Assembly (NCBI RefSeq): GCF_036373705.1
Contig: NC_089866.1
Coordinates: 28,909,501 to 28,973,500 of the forward strand
DNA: 64,000 bases
From: Amia ocellicauda
Taxonomy: Eukaryota; Chordata; Actinopteri; Amiiformes; Amiidae
Direction: 5' to 3'
Shown here: positions 11,629 through 25,397 of the stretch, piece by piece
How positions within the stretch are numbered: position 1 is the first letter of the stretch
Layout: every line of letters starts with the position of its first letter
Notes under the pieces: model-generated
Told to the model about the DNA's origin: nothing
The model's database searches: none
The model's input: only the letters and a program-made list of their open reading frames with translations
Position numbers and translations under genes: made by a program

Positions 11629-13148
11629 TTTGTTTCACCATGTTAGGGTGAGGGGAGAGCGAGAGCGGGCTCTAGAGGAAGCCAGAGCGGTCCGGACTAG
11701 GGTTGGCAATACTCGGGGTTTGCTGGCTCCGGCTCTGGAGTGGCCCCCACAGGTTCAGCTCCAGCTCCTGGCTAGTTCCAGCCAAACCAGGATGGGGTCA
11801 TTGTATATAACATTATTGCTTTTATTTTAACTTGTGTTGCCTTGCAATATATTTGCATAGATGAAAGGACACATCTCAATCAGACGAGATCTGCTTTTGA
11901 AGCTTCAGTGTCTTGTTTAGTCTCCTTGGAAACTTTGGTGTCAATGTCTGATGTACTAATAGCTGGTGTGAGAACTGATATTATTGTATAACTCCCAAAT
12001 ACACGACAATACCCACGCAATGGCTTGGGGCCCCGAGGGGCTAAGGGGGCCACTGATGCCTAGTAGCAGTTTTAAATTACAAGCTGAATTGTAACTTGCA
12101 ACAATTTCCTTCTTTTCTCAGTTCAAAACTCATGTTTTGTTAGTACCACCTTTTATTTGTAATGTAGTGCTTGTGACAGCTCTCTGTTTAGTGATAGGGT
12201 AAAGTCTCTACACTGCGATGCGGGAGACCTGGTTATAGAATCCTGCTGTGGCAATACAATGAATCGTGTGGTGAGAAAAATAAGAGTATTTTACGGCTGA
12301 ATCCTCATAGCCTAATAAACCCGAAAATACATTAGGGCATTTTTTCACACCAGTGTGTGCTATTTGTGTTGCAGTATTTAGTATTGTTATGCTAAGAAGT
12401 GTGTTTGTATTCAAAGCTCTGAAGTCACACGAATACGACGAAAGTCTGAGCATTGACTCAATGGTCAGATTTGCATTTCACGATGACATCTCTAAACAAT
12501 TCGTTTTTAAACCATGTCTGTAAATCTTTAACAGTATTCCTTTATAATAGCGTTTGAAATATTTATGAATGTTGGGAAAGAAACAGAAAAGGGCTCAATT
12601 ATGAGTGCAAATGAGTGTTCTACACGTGAATGGATTTGTGTCAAACATAGTGATTCTTAATTGTATTCGACAAAATTGATACAGTCGTGAACAAAGATTG
12701 AAGTGAATTTGTTCTAAATCTCCATTTCAGCAGCTCCTCTAATCCATAAAGCATTGAAATGATGAAGCTGTTCATGATTTAATCAATAAAGACACGTATA
12801 TACACCTACCCATATTCGATTATTGATTAATGAATTAATATATTAACACGTTTCCTTTTTCCTTGGGCCTGAAAGTCAGAGTCGAGAGTGCGCCGTTACC
12901 CAATGGGAGCTGTGAAATGCATGTTGTAAAATGCTACGAGTGTTGGACGGGTTCACTGTATATAGACTCGGTGTTGTGTCATAAATGAGATCATTAGAAT
13001 GGACTTTGTCAAAACCAAGAGGAAAACAAAACAGGTGTAGTATTTGGAGTTGAATCACATGGCTGAAAAATATCCCATTTGTTGGTATGGGACGAATGAA
13101 TTGCATGTTTGTGTGCTCAAGCATGCCAGTGCTGTTGTTTTTGTTGCA

Positions 13149-13220
13149 TTCCCTAACCAGGAATTCGGACCCATGTCGTGGCAATGCGAGTGCCGAATCC
13201 TAACCACTAGACCACTAGAA
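13149..13220 (-). pseudogene. tRNA-Glu-derived relic, copy 5
   Basis: CAGGAATTC form: one further change in the T stem. Confidence 0.84.
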
Positions 13221-13344
13221 GGTGCCTAGACCCTGTCCTGGAGACCACAATACAATCCTTGAATTTCTCAGGGTGTTCATTTGCTGTGGGCACAGTGCTT
13301 CTGGTGCTGAAATAACATTGACCAGGGGAAAATTGCATAAGATT

Positions 13345-13390
13345 AGGTTCCACCGAGATTTGAACTCGGATCGCTGGCATCAGAGTCCAG
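13345..13390 (-). pseudogene. Truncated tRNA-Gln (CTG), copy 4
   Basis: Truncated, tttctttcacc form. Confidence 0.9.
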
Positions 13391-16107
13391 TTTCTTTCAC
13401 CATGTTAGGGTGAGGGGTGAGCGAGAGCGGGCTCTAGAGGAAGCCAGAGCGGTCGGGACTAGGGTTGGCAATACTCGGGGTTTGCTGGCTCCGGCTCTGG
13501 AGTGGCCCCCACAGGTTCAGCTCCAGCTCCTGGCTAGTTCCGGCCAAACCAGGATGGGGTCATTGTATATAACATTATTGCTTTTATTTTAACTTGTGTT
13601 GCCTTGCAATATATTTGCATAGATGAAAGGACACATCTCAATCAGACGAGATCTGCTTTTGAAGCTTCAGTGTCTTGTTTAGTCTCCTTGGAAACTTTGG
13701 TGTCAATGTCTGATGTACTAATAGCTGGTGTGAGAACTGATATTATTGTAGAACTCCCAAATACACGACAATACCCACGCAATGGCTTGGGGCCCCGAGG
13801 GGCTAAGGGGGCCCCTGGTGCCTAGTAGCAGTGTTAGATTACAAGCTGAATTGTAACTTGCAACAATTTCCTTCTTTTCTCAGTTCAAAACTCATGTTTT
13901 GTTAGTACCACCTTTTATTTGTAATGTAGTGCTTGTGACAGCTCTCTGTTTAGTGATAGGGTAAAGTCTCTACACTGCGATGCGGGAGACCTGGTTATAG
14001 AATCCTGCTGTGGCAATACAATGAATCGTGTGGTGAGAAAAATAAGAGTATTTTACGGCTGAATCCTCATAGCCTAATAAACCCGAAAATACATTAGGCC
14101 ATTTTTTCACACCAGTGTGTGCTATTTGTGTTGCAGTATTTAGTATTGTTATGCTAAGAAGTGTGTTTGTATTCAAAGCTCTGAAGTCACACGAATACGA
14201 CGAAAGTCTGAGCATTGACTCAATGGTCAGATTCCTTGCAGAACGACAAAAGTCTGCACGACGTGAACCGCAGCCCATGGAAACAAGCCGACAGAGTGAT
14301 GCCTGCCAGTTGTACAGTTTCTACAGGAAGCCTGATTAGGTACAACCATGTAGCAGGTGTTATCGATACAACGGGCTGATGTTAAAGAGTTGAAAAGGCT
14401 ACAAGTGTAGTGGGTAACTGTAGGATTTTGGAATCGGTCTAGGACATTGAGAAGTCTTCAATCGAAAGCAAACGAGACATTAAGTGACCAGGTTTAGTTG
14501 ATGTAGCTACTGAATTCAGTACGCACTGTATCTGTTGTGTGCTATTTATTGGAGCTCTATTGATTTTTACCGCAGCTTAAGTAGTGATTTTCAACAGAAA
14601 ACTTGTTGATGACAATCTTTTGTCAGTGACCTTATTGTTCGTGATCAACAGCTCCTGATGAAAAGTGCGTAGCAAATTGACGGGATACTTTATGCTGCAT
14701 TTGAGGATTGTTTTATAAGGAATAATGTACTATGCGACTCCGATCATGGTTAAAGCCATGGCAGTCATGTTTTGCTATTTCTGGCACAGAACCTACACAC
14801 ACATCATCACTGCAGTGACACGTCTGTAAAACTTGAAAACAACAATAACAACACTGAAACGGATTCAGTTAAATATAGTTCTTTAATATATGTATTTGAA
14901 CCTAAAAAGTGTATTTCAAATGCTGCTTTTTAAGTCGGGATTTTAAGTCGGAAACTTTACAACAATGAAACAATTTTGCAATGTATTTTTCACATCCGTC
15001 TTTTACATCCTTATTTCATTCAGTTTGTGATGTGTATTGATTAATATGATTTAATAACATCTTTATTTTCTATTTGCGTTGCAGCTAGGTGTAGTGTTTG
15101 GTTGAACAATCATAATCAGAAGACTCCTAGTTTTTCAGAATAGCGGAACAAAGCCCCCAGAAGTCTGCGATTCTGTCACTGTTCTCCGCAACGCCGTTTT
15201 CATAGTGCCCTACACACCCCATCTGCACGGCTATCTACTTACAAACGGTAATTCAATTCAGCCCCATGACACATTTGAGCCACCTAACTCCGCCAGCTTC
15301 AGTCAATGAAAGCCAGCAACATGAAAAAGTACTACAAGGTAAGAACATGTATTTCGCTCTCCCATTTTCACTTTAGTTCGAGTTCACTGACGATACTCTA
15401 GCCCAGACTTGTAATGTCAGAGGACTGTGGCAGACACTGGTGAGTGTGCTGACGCTAAAATGGTCATGACAGGTAGAGGTGGAGGGGCCCCTGTACTGAG
15501 CTTTGATTGGGGCTCCAAAATTGACAAGCCCGACCCCAAACAATACCTATGAAGTTTCACACTTTCTTCATTCAAGGAAACTGGACCGAACATGTGGGGG
15601 AGTTTCATGGAAGGGGCAGGGGAGAGAGTGGAGCAGCTCCAAAACCCCAGCTCCGGCTCCAGAACTCCCATGAAGCCGAGCACTACCAGCTCCAGCTCCT
15701 CAACGAATAAGACTGGAACGAGCTCAGGACCCAGGAGCCGGTGCATTGGCCAGCATCCAATAAAGCCTAATTAAAGATATGTTGGGCATGTAGCCCTTTG
15801 TGTGGGAGAGTAGGCATTGAACGTACTCTTAATGTCACAAATCGTAGTGAGTGTAGGCTACAGAAATAAGCATGTCAATGCACTTTAATGGTTGCTTTCG
15901 CTGTCACCTCCGTAAATGCACTTCATATGGTACTTGATCTTGGTACATGTAAGGCAAGTTAGATTGCGCTTAGAAAGCAGCTCTGGTACGCATATTATCA
16001 TGAAACTCAAACAAGGAAGCAAGTTGTGAATGTTTCTGTTTTAGGGAATTTGGGGTAAACCTTACTGACAGCGGGAAGCCCATATGAAGAGGCAACGGGT
16101 GAAAAGA

Positions 16108-16179
16108 AGGTTCCACCGAGATTTGAACTCGGATCACTGGATTCAAAGTCCAAAGTGCTAACCATTACACCACGGAACC
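16108..16179 (-). tRNA. tRNA-Gln (TTG), copy 3
   Basis: Intact body identical to copy 1, with TTTT three bases past the discriminator. Confidence 0.95.
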
Positions 16180-16865
16180 ATTCTGTTTCACAGTTCACGA
16201 TGAGATCTCTCAACAATTCGTTTTTAAACCATGTCTGTAAAATTTAAACGGAATTCCCTTATAATAGCGTTTGAAATATTTATGAATGTTGGGAAAGAAA
16301 CAGAAAAGGGCTCAATTATGAGTGCAAATGAGTGTTCTACACGTGAATGGATTTGTGTCAAACATAGTGATTCTTAATTCTATTCGACAAAATTGATACA
16401 GTCGTGAACAAAGATTGAAGTGAATTTGTTCAAAATCTCAATTTCAGCAGCTCCTCTAATCCATAAAGCATTGAAATGATGAAGCTGTTCATGATTTAAT
16501 CAATAAAGACACGTATTTACACCAAACCATATTCGATTATTGATTAATGAATTAATATATTAACACGTTTCCTTTTTCCTTGGGCCTGAAAGTCAGAGTC
16601 GAGAGTGCGCCGTTACCCAATGGGAGCTGTGAAATGCATGTTGTAAAATGCTACGAGTGTTGGACGGGTTCACTGTATATAGACTCGGTGTTGTGTCATA
16701 AATGAGATCATTAGAATGGACTTTGTCAAAACCAAGAGGAAAACAAAACAGGTGTAGTATTTGGAGTTGAATCACATGGCTGAAAAATATCCCATTTGTT
16801 GGTATGGGACGAATGAATTGCATGTTTGTGTGCTCAAGCATGCCAGTGCTGTTGTTTTTGTTGCA

Positions 16866-16937
16866 TTCCCTAACCAGGAATTCGGACCCATGTCGTGGCA
16901 ATGCGAGTGCCGAATCCTAACCACTAGACCACTAGAA
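16866..16937 (-). pseudogene. tRNA-Glu-derived relic, copy 6
   Basis: CAGGAATTC form, as copy 5. Confidence 0.84.
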
Positions 16938-17061
16938 GGTGCCTAGACCCTGTCCTGGAGACCACAATACAATCCTTGAATTTCTCAGGGTGTTCATTTG
17001 CTGTGGGCACAGTGCTTCTGGTGCTGAAATAACATTGACCAGGGGAAAATTGCATAAGATT

Positions 17062-17107
17062 AGGTTCCACCGAGATTTGAACTCGGATCGCTGGCATCAG
17101 AGTCCAG
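17062..17107 (-). pseudogene. Truncated tRNA-Gln (CTG), copy 5
   Basis: Truncated, 3717 bp after copy 4. Confidence 0.9.
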
Positions 17108-19824
17108 TTTCTTTCACCATGTTAGGGTGAGGGGTGAGCGAGAGCGGGCTCTAGAGGAAGCCAGAGCGGTCGGGACTAGGTTTGGCAATACTCGGGGTTT
17201 GCTGGCTCCGGCTCTGGAGTGGCCCCCACAGGTTCAGCTCCAGCTCCTGGCTAGTTCCGGCCAAACCAGGATGGGGTCATTGTATATAACATTATTGCTT
17301 TTATTTTAACTTGTGTTGCCTTGCAATATATTTGCATAGATGAAAGGACACATCTCAATCAGACGAGATCTGCTTTTGAAGCTTCAGTGTCTTGTTTAGT
17401 CTCCTTGGAAACTTTGGTGTCAATGTCTGATGTACTAATAGCTGGTGTGAGAACTGATATTATTGTAGAACTCCCAAATACACGACAATACCCACGCAAT
17501 GGCTTGGGGCCCCGAGGGGCTAAGGGGGCCCCTGGTGCCTAGTAGCAGTGTTAGATTACAAGCTGAATTGTAACTTGCAACAATTTCCTTCTTTTCTCAG
17601 TTCAAAACTCATGTTTTGTTAGTACCACCTTTTATTTGTAATGTAGTGCTTGTGACAGCTCTCTGTTTAGTGATAGGGTAAAGTCTCTACACTGCGATGC
17701 GGGAGACCTGGTTATAGAATCCTGCTGTGGCAATACAATGAATCGTGTGGTGAGAAAAATAAGAGTATTTTACGGCTGAATCCTCATAGCCTAATAAACC
17801 CGAAAATACATTAGGCCATTTTTTCACACCAGTGTGTGCTATTTGTGTTGCAGTATTTAGTATTGTTATGCTAAGAAGTGTGTTTGTATTCAAAGCTCTG
17901 AAGTCACACGAATACGACGAAAGTCTGAGCATTGACTCAATGGTCAGATTCCTTGCAGAACGACAAAAGTCTGCACGACGTGAACCGCAGCCCATGGAAA
18001 CAAGCCGACAGAGTGATGCCTGCCAGTTGTACAGTTTCTACAGGAAGCCTGATTAGGTACAACCATGTAGCAGGTGTTATCGATACAACGGGCTGATGTT
18101 AAAGAGTTGAAAAGGCTACAAGTGTAGTGGGTAACTGTAGGATTTTGGAATCGGTCTAGGACATTGAGAAGTCTTCAATCGAAAGCAAACGAGACATTAA
18201 GTGACCAGGTTTAGTTGATGTAGCTACTGAATTCAGTACGCACTGTATCTGTTGTGTGCTATTTATTGGAGCTCTATTGATTTTTACCGCAGCTTAAGTA
18301 GTGATTTTCAACAGAAAACTTGTTGATGACAATCTTTTGTCAGTGACCTTATTGTTCGTGATCAACAGCTCCTGATGAAAAGTGCGTAGCAAATTGACGG
18401 GATACTTTATGCTGCATTTGAGGATTGTTTTATAAGGAATAATGTACTATGCGACTCCGATCATGGTTAAAGCCATGGCAGTCATGTTTTGCTATTTCTG
18501 GCACAGAACCTACACACACATCATCACTGCAGTGACACGTCTGTAAAACTTGAAAACAACAATAACAACACTGAAACGGATTCAGTTAAATATAGTTCTT
18601 TAATATATGTATTTGAACCTAAAAAGTGTATTTCAAATGCTGCTTTTTAAGTCGGGATTTTAAGTCGGAAACTTTACAACAATGAAACAATTTTGCAATG
18701 TATTTTTCACATCCGTCTTTTACATCCTTATTTCATTCAGTTTGTGATGTGTATTGATTAATATGATTTAATAACATCTTTATTTTCTATTTGCGTTGCA
18801 GCTAGGTGTAGTGTTTGGTTGAACAATCATAATCAGAAGACTCCTAGTTTTTCAGAATAGCGGAACAAAGCCCCCAGAAGTCTGCGATTCTGTCACTGTT
18901 CTCCGCAACGCCGTTTTCATAGTGCCCTACACACCCCATCTGCACGGCTATCTACTTACAAACGGTAATTCAATTCAGCCCCATGACACATTTGAGCCAC
19001 CTAACTCCGCCAGCTTCAGTCAATGAAAGCCAGCAACATGAAAAAGTACTACAAGGTAAGAACATGTATTTCGCTCTCCCATTTTCACTTTAGTTCGAGT
19101 TCACTGACGATACTCTAGCCCAGACTTGTAATGTCAGAGGACTGTGGCAGACACTGGTGAGTGTGCTGACGCTAAAATGGTCATGACAGGTAGAGGTGGA
19201 GGGGCCCCTGTACTGAGCTTTGATTGGGGCTCCAAAATTGACAAGCCCGACCCCAAACAATACCTATGAAGTTTCACACTTTCTTCATTCAAGGAAACTG
19301 GACCGAACATGTGGGGGAGTTTCATGGAAGGGGCAGGGGAGAGAGTGGAGCAGCTCCAAAACCCCAGCTCCGGCTCCAGAACTCCCATGAAGCCGAGCAC
19401 TACCAGCTCCAGCTCCTCAACGAATAAGACTGGAACGAGCTCAGGACCCAGGAGCCGGTGCATTGGCCAGCATCCAATAAAGCCTAATTAAAGATATGTT
19501 GGGCATGTAGCCCTTTGTGTGGGAGAGTAGGCATTGAACGTACTCTTAATGTCACAAATCGTAGTGAGTGTAGGCTACAGAAATAAGCATGTCAATGCAC
19601 TTTAATGGTTGCTTTCGCTGTCACCTCCGTAAATGCACTTCATATGGTACTTGATCTTGGTACATGTAAGGCAAGTTAGATTGCGCTTAGAAAGCAGCTC
19701 TGGTACGCATATTATCATGAAACTCAAACAAGGAAGCAAGTTGTGAATGTTTCTGTTTTAGGGAATTTGGGGTAAACCTTACTGACAGCGGGAAGCCCAT
19801 ATGAAGAGGCAACGGGTGAAAAGA

Positions 19825-19896
19825 AGGTTCCACCGAGATTTGAACTCGGATCACTGGATTCAAAGTCCAAAGTGCTAACCATTACACCACGGAACC
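19825..19896 (-). tRNA. tRNA-Gln (TTG), copy 4
   Basis: Identical to copy 3 and exactly 3717 bp downstream of it. Confidence 0.95.
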
Positions 19897-20582
19897 ATTC
19901 TGTTTCACAGTTCACGATGAGATCTCTCAACAATTCGTTTTTAAACCATGTCTGTAAAATTTAAACGGAATTCCCTTATAATAGCGTTTGAAATATTTAT
20001 GAATGTTGGGAAAGAAACAGAAAAGGGCTCAATTATGAGTGCAAATGAGTGTTCTACACGTGAATGGATTTGTGTCAAACATAGTGATTCTTAATTCTAT
20101 TCGACAAAATTGATACAGTCGTGAACAAAGATTGAAGTGAATTTGTTCAAAATCTCAATTTCAGCAGCTCCTCTAATCCATAAAGCATTGAAATGATGAA
20201 GCTGTTCATGATTTAATCAATAAAGACACGTATTTACACCAAACCATATTCGATTATTGATTAATGAATTAATATATTAACACGTTTCCTTTTTCCTTGG
20301 GCCTGAAAGTCAGAGTCGAGAGTGCGCCGTTACCCAATGGGAGCTGTGAAATGCATGTTGTAAAATGCTACGAGTGTTGGACGGGTTCGCTGTATATAGA
20401 CTCGGTGTTGTGTCATAAATGAGATCATTAGAATGGACTTTGTCAATACCAAGAGGAAAACAAAACAGGTGTAGTATTTGGAGTTGAATCACATGGCTGA
20501 AAAATATCCCATTTGTTGGTATGGGACGAATGAATTGCATGTTTGTGTGCTCAAGGATGGCAGTGCTGTTGTTTTTGTTGCA

Positions 20583-20654
20583 TTCCCTAACCGGGAATTC
20601 GGACCCATGTCGTGGCAATGCGAGTGCCGAATCCTAACCACTAGACCACTAGAA
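20583..20654 (-). pseudogene. tRNA-Glu-derived relic, copy 7
   Basis: CGGGAATTC form with the agaacgtg flank, as copies 1 and 2. Confidence 0.84.
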
Positions 20655-20778
20655 CGTGCCTATACCCTGTCCTGGAGACCACAATACAATCCTTGAATTT
20701 CTCAGGGTGTTCATTTGCTGTGGGCACAGTGCTTCTGGTGCTGAAATAACACTGACCAGGGGAAAATTGCATAAGATT

Positions 20779-20824
20779 AGGTTCCACCGAGATTTGAACT
20801 CGGATCGCTGGCATCAGAGTCCAG
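20779..20824 (-). pseudogene. Truncated tRNA-Gln (CTG), copy 6
   Basis: Truncated, 3717 bp after copy 5. Confidence 0.9.
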
Positions 20825-22804
20825 TTTCTTTCACCATGTTAGGGTGAGGGGTGAGCGAGAGCGGGCTCTAGAGGGAGCCAGAGCGGTCTGGACTAGGGTT
20901 GGCAATACTCGGGGTTTGCTGGCTCCGGCTCTGGAGTGGCCCCCACAGGTTCAGCTCCAGCTCCTGGCTAGTTCCGGCCAAACCAGGATGGGGTCATTGT
21001 ATATAACATTATTGCTTTTATTTTAACTTGTGTTGCCTTGCAATATATTTGCATAGATGAAAGGACACATCTCAATCAGACGAGATCTGCTTTTGAAGCT
21101 TCAGTGTCTTGTTTAGTCTCCTTGGAAACTTTGGTGTCAATGTCTGATGTACTAATAGCTGGTGTGAGAACTGATATTATTGCATAACTCCCAAATACAC
21201 GACAATACCCACGCAATGGCTTGGGGCCCCGAGGGGCTAAGGGGCCCCTGATGCCTAGTAGCAGTGTTAGATTACAAGCTGAATTGTAACTTGCAACAAT
21301 TTCCTTCTTTTCTCAGTTCAAAACTCATGTTTTGTTAGTACCACCTTTTATTTGTAATGTAGTGCTTGTGACAGCTCTCTGTTTAGTGATAGGGTAAAGT
21401 CTCTACACTGCGATGCGGGAGACCTGGTTATAGAATCCTGCTGTGGCAATACAATGAATCGTGTGGTGAGAAAAATAAGAGTATTTTACGGCTGAATCCT
21501 CATAGCCTAATAAACCCGAAAATACATTAGGGCATTTTTTCACACCAGTGTGTGCTATTTGTGTTGCAGTATTTAGTATTGTTATGCTAAGACGTGTGTT
21601 TGTATTCAAAGCTCTGAAGTCACACGAATACGACGAAAGTCTGAGCATTGACTCAATGGTCAGATTCCTTGCAGAACGACAAAAGTCTGCACGACGTGAA
21701 CCGCAGCCCATGGAAACAAGCCGACAGAGTGATGCCTGCCAGTTGTACAGTTTCTACTGGAAGCCTGATTAGGTACAACCATGTAGCAGGTGTTATCGAT
21801 ACAACGGGCTGACGTTAAAGCGTTGAAAAGGCTACAAGTGTAGTGGGTAACTGTAGGATTTTGGAATCGGTGTAGGACATTGAGAAGTCTTCAATCGAAA
21901 TAAAACGAGACATTAAGTGACCAGGTTTAGTTGATGTAGCTACTGAATTCAGTACGCACTGTATCTGTTGTGTGCTATTTATTGGAGCTCTATTGATTTT
22001 TACCGCAGCTTAAGTAGTGATTTCCAACAGAAAACTTGTTGATGACAATCTTTTGTCAGTGACCTTATTGTTCGTGATCAACAGCTCCTGATGAAAAGTG
22101 CGTAGCAAATTGACGGGATACTTTATGCTGCATTTGAGGATTGTTTTATAAGGAATAATGTACATTGCGGCTCCGATCATGGTTAAAGCCATGGCAGTCA
22201 TGTTTTGCTATTTCTGGCACAAAACCTACACACACATCATCACTGCAGTGACACGTCTGTAAAACTTGAAAACAACAATAACAACACTGAAACGGATTCA
22301 GTTAAATATAGTGCTTTAAAATATGTATTTGAAACTAAAAAGTGTATTTCAAATGCTGCTTTTTAAGTCGGGATTTTAAGTCGGAAACTTTACAACAATG
22401 AAACAATTTTGCAATGTATTTTTCACATCCGTCTTTTACATCCTTATTTCATTCAGTTTGTGATGTGTATTGATTAATATGATTTAATAACATCTTTATT
22501 TTCTATTTGCGTTGTAGCTAGGTGTAGTGTTTGGTTGAACAATCATAATCAGAAGACTCCTAGTTTTTCAGAATGAATGTTGTAAAATGCTACGAGTGTT
22601 GGACGGGTTCGCTGTATATAGACTCGGTGTTGTGTCATAAATGAGATCATTAGAATGGACTTTGTCAAAACCAAGAGGAAAACAAAACAGGTGTAGTATT
22701 TGGAGTTGAATCACATGGCTGAAAAATATCCCATTTGTTGGTATGGGACGAATGAATTGCATGTTTGTGTGCTCAAGGATGGCAGTGCTGTTGTTTTTGT
22801 TGCA

Positions 22805-22876
22805 TTCCCTAACCGGGAATTCGGACCCATGTCGTGGCAATGCGAGTGCCGAATCCTAACCACTAGACCACTAGAA
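22805..22876 (-). pseudogene. tRNA-Glu-derived relic, copy 8
   Basis: As copy 3, offset 13743. Confidence 0.84.
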
Positions 22877-23000
22877 GGTGCCTAGACCCTGTCCTGGAGA
22901 CCACAATACAATCCTTGAATTTCTCAGGGTGTTCATTTGCTGTGGGCACAGTGCTTCTGGTGCTGAAATAACATTGATCAGGGGAAAATTGCATAAGATT

Positions 23001-23072
23001 AGGTTCCACCGAGATTTGAACTCGGATCGCTGGATTCAGAGTCCAGAGTGCTAACCATTACACCATGGAACC
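23001..23072 (-). tRNA. tRNA-Gln (CTG), copy 2
   Basis: Same 72-nt sequence as copy 1, at offset 13743. Confidence 0.95.
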
Positions 23073-25129
23073 TGCACAGAAAAATCCAGAGCAACTGATT
23101 AGTCAAGGGGAGGTGGACAAGGTCTGGGTGTCCTGATCTCACTGGGCAGTTTGTTTCACCATGTTAGGGTGAGGGGTGAGCGAGAGCGGGCTCTAGAGGA
23201 AGCCAGAGCGGTCAGGACTAGGGTTGGCAATACTCGGGGTTTGCTGGCTCCGGCTCTGGAGTGGCCCCCACAGGTTCAGCTCCAGCTCCTGGCTAGTTCC
23301 GGCCAAACCAGGATGGGGTCATTGTATATAACATTATTGCTTTTATTTTAACTTGTGTTGCCTTGCAATATATTTGCATAGATGAAAGGACACATCTCAA
23401 TCAGACGAGATCTGCTTTTGAAGCTTCAGTGTCTTGTTTAGTCTCCTTGGAAACTTTGGTGTCAATGTCTGATGTACTAATAGCTGGTGTGAGAACTGAT
23501 ATTATTGCATAACTCCCAAATACACGACAATACCCACGCAATGGCTTGGGGCCCCGAGGGGCTAAGGGGCCCCTGATGCCTAGTAGCAGTGTTAGATTAC
23601 AAGCTGAATTGTAACTTGCAACAATTTCCTTCTTTTCTCAGTTCAAAACTCATGTTTTGTTAGTACCACCTTTTATTTGTAATGTAGTGCTTGTGACAGC
23701 TCTCTGTTTAGTGATAGGGTAAAGTCTCTACACTGCGATGCGGGAGACCTGGTTATAGAATCCTGCTGTGGCAATACAATGAATCGTGTGGTGAGAAAAA
23801 TAAGAGTATTTTACGGCTGAATCCTCATAGCCTAATAAACCCGAAAATACATTAGGGCATTTTTTCACACCAGTGTGTGCTATTTGTGTTGCAGTATTTA
23901 GTATTGTTATGCTAAGAAGTGTGTTTGTATTCAAAGCTCTGAAGTCACACGAATACGACGAAAGTCTGAGCATTGACTCAATGGTCAGATTCCTTGCAGA
24001 ACGACAAAAGTCTGCACGACGTGAACCGCAGCCCATGGAAACAAGCCGACAGAGTGATGCCTGCCAGTTGTACAGTTTCTACTGGAAGCCTGATTAGGTA
24101 CAACCATGTAGCAGGTGTTATCGATACAACGGGCTGACGTTAAAGAGTTGAAAAGGCTACAAGTGTAGTGGGTAACTGTAGGATTTTGGAATCTGTGTAG
24201 GACATTGAGAAGTCTTCAATCGAAATAAAACGAGACATTAAGTGACCAGGTTTAGTTGATGTAGCTACTGAATTCAGTACGCACTGTATCTGTTGTGTGC
24301 TATTTATTGGAGCTCTATTGATTTTTACCGCAGCTTAAGTAGTGATTTCCAACAGAAAACTTGTTGATGACAATCTTTTGTCAGTGACCTTATTGTTCGT
24401 GATCAACAGCTCCTGATGAAAAGTGCGTAGCAAATTGACGGGATACTTTATGCTGCATTTGAGGATTGTTTTATAAGGAATAATGTACATTGCGGCTCCG
24501 ATCATGGTTAAAGCCATGGCAGTCATGTTTTGCTATTTCTGGCACAAAACCTACACACACATCATCACTGCAGTGACACGTCTGTAAAACTTGAAAACAA
24601 CAATAACAACACTGAAACGGATTCAGTTAAATATAGTGCTTTAAAATATGTATTTGAAACTAAAAAGTGTATTTCAAATGCTGCTTTTTAAGTCGGGATT
24701 TTAAGTCGGAAACTTTACAACAATGAAACAATTTTGCAATGTATTTTTCACATCCGTCTTTTACATCCTTATTTCATTCAGTTTGTGATGTGTATTGATT
24801 AATATGATTTAATAACATCTTTATTTTCTATTTGCGTTGTAGCTAGGTGTAGTGTTTGGTTGAACAATCATAATCAGAAGACTCCTAGTTTTTCAGAATG
24901 CATGTTGTAAAATGCTACGAGTGTTGGACGGGTTCGCTGTATATACACTCGGTGTTGTGTCATAAATGAGATCATTAGAATGGACTTTGTCAAAACCAAG
25001 AGGAAAACAAAACAGGTGTAGTATTTGGAGTTGAATCACATGGCTGAAAAATATCCCATTTGTTGGTATGGGACGAATGAATTGCATGTTTGTGTGCTCA
25101 AGGATGGCAGTGCTGTTGTTTTTGTTGCA

Positions 25130-25201
25130 TTCCCTAACCGGGAATTCGGACCCATGTCGTGGCAATGCGAGTGCCGAATCCTAACCACTAGACCACTAGA
25201 A
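25130..25201 (-). pseudogene. tRNA-Glu-derived relic, copy 9
   Basis: As copy 4, offset 13743. Confidence 0.84.
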
Positions 25202-25325
25202 GGTGCCTAGACCCTGTCCTGGAGACCACAATACAATCCTTGAATTTCTCAGGGTGTTCATTTGCTGTGGGCACAGTGCTTCTGGTGCTGAAATAACATT
25301 GACCAGGGGAAAATTGCATAAGATT

Positions 25326-25397
25326 AGGTTCCACCGAGATTTGAACTCGGATCGCTGGATTCAGAGTCCAGAGTGCTAACCATTACACCATGGAACC
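25326..25397 (-). tRNA. tRNA-Gln (CTG), copy 3
   Basis: Same body as copy 1, 2325 bp after copy 2. Flanking sequence differs by aaaattcag for aaaatccag. Confidence 0.95.

Larger units (their letters stand above)
11156..12470 (+). repeat. Array unit 5, 1315-bp fragment
   Basis: It starts at the cagaa/tgcatg junction, contains a tRNA-Glu-like relic and a truncated tRNA-Gln(CUG), and breaks off at about 12470 in the spacer, joining the leader of the next unit. Copies lie at 28044-29358 and 46844-48158. Confidence 0.85.
12471..16243 (+). repeat. Array unit 6, full monomer plus 56 bp of upstream flank
   Basis: The 56 bp at 12471-12526 are the flank normally found just after tRNA-Gln(UUG). The 3717-bp monomer follows at 12527-16243 and is complete. 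Confidence 0.88.
16244..19960 (+). repeat. Array unit 7, full 3717-bp monomer
   Basis: Nearly identical to the preceding unit, including the CAGGAATTC variant of the tRNA-Glu-like relic. This suggests direct duplication. Confidence 0.9.
19961..22573 (+). repeat. Array unit 8, 2613-bp type
   Basis: Copy of 6218-8830 at offset 13743. It ends at the cagaa junction at 22573, where the next unit starts tgaatg instead of tgcatg. Confidence 0.85.
22574..24898 (+). repeat. Array unit 9, 2325-bp type with intact tRNA-Gln(CUG)
   Basis: Copy of 8831-11155 at offset 13743. It carries the intact CUG gene at 23001-23072. Confidence 0.85.
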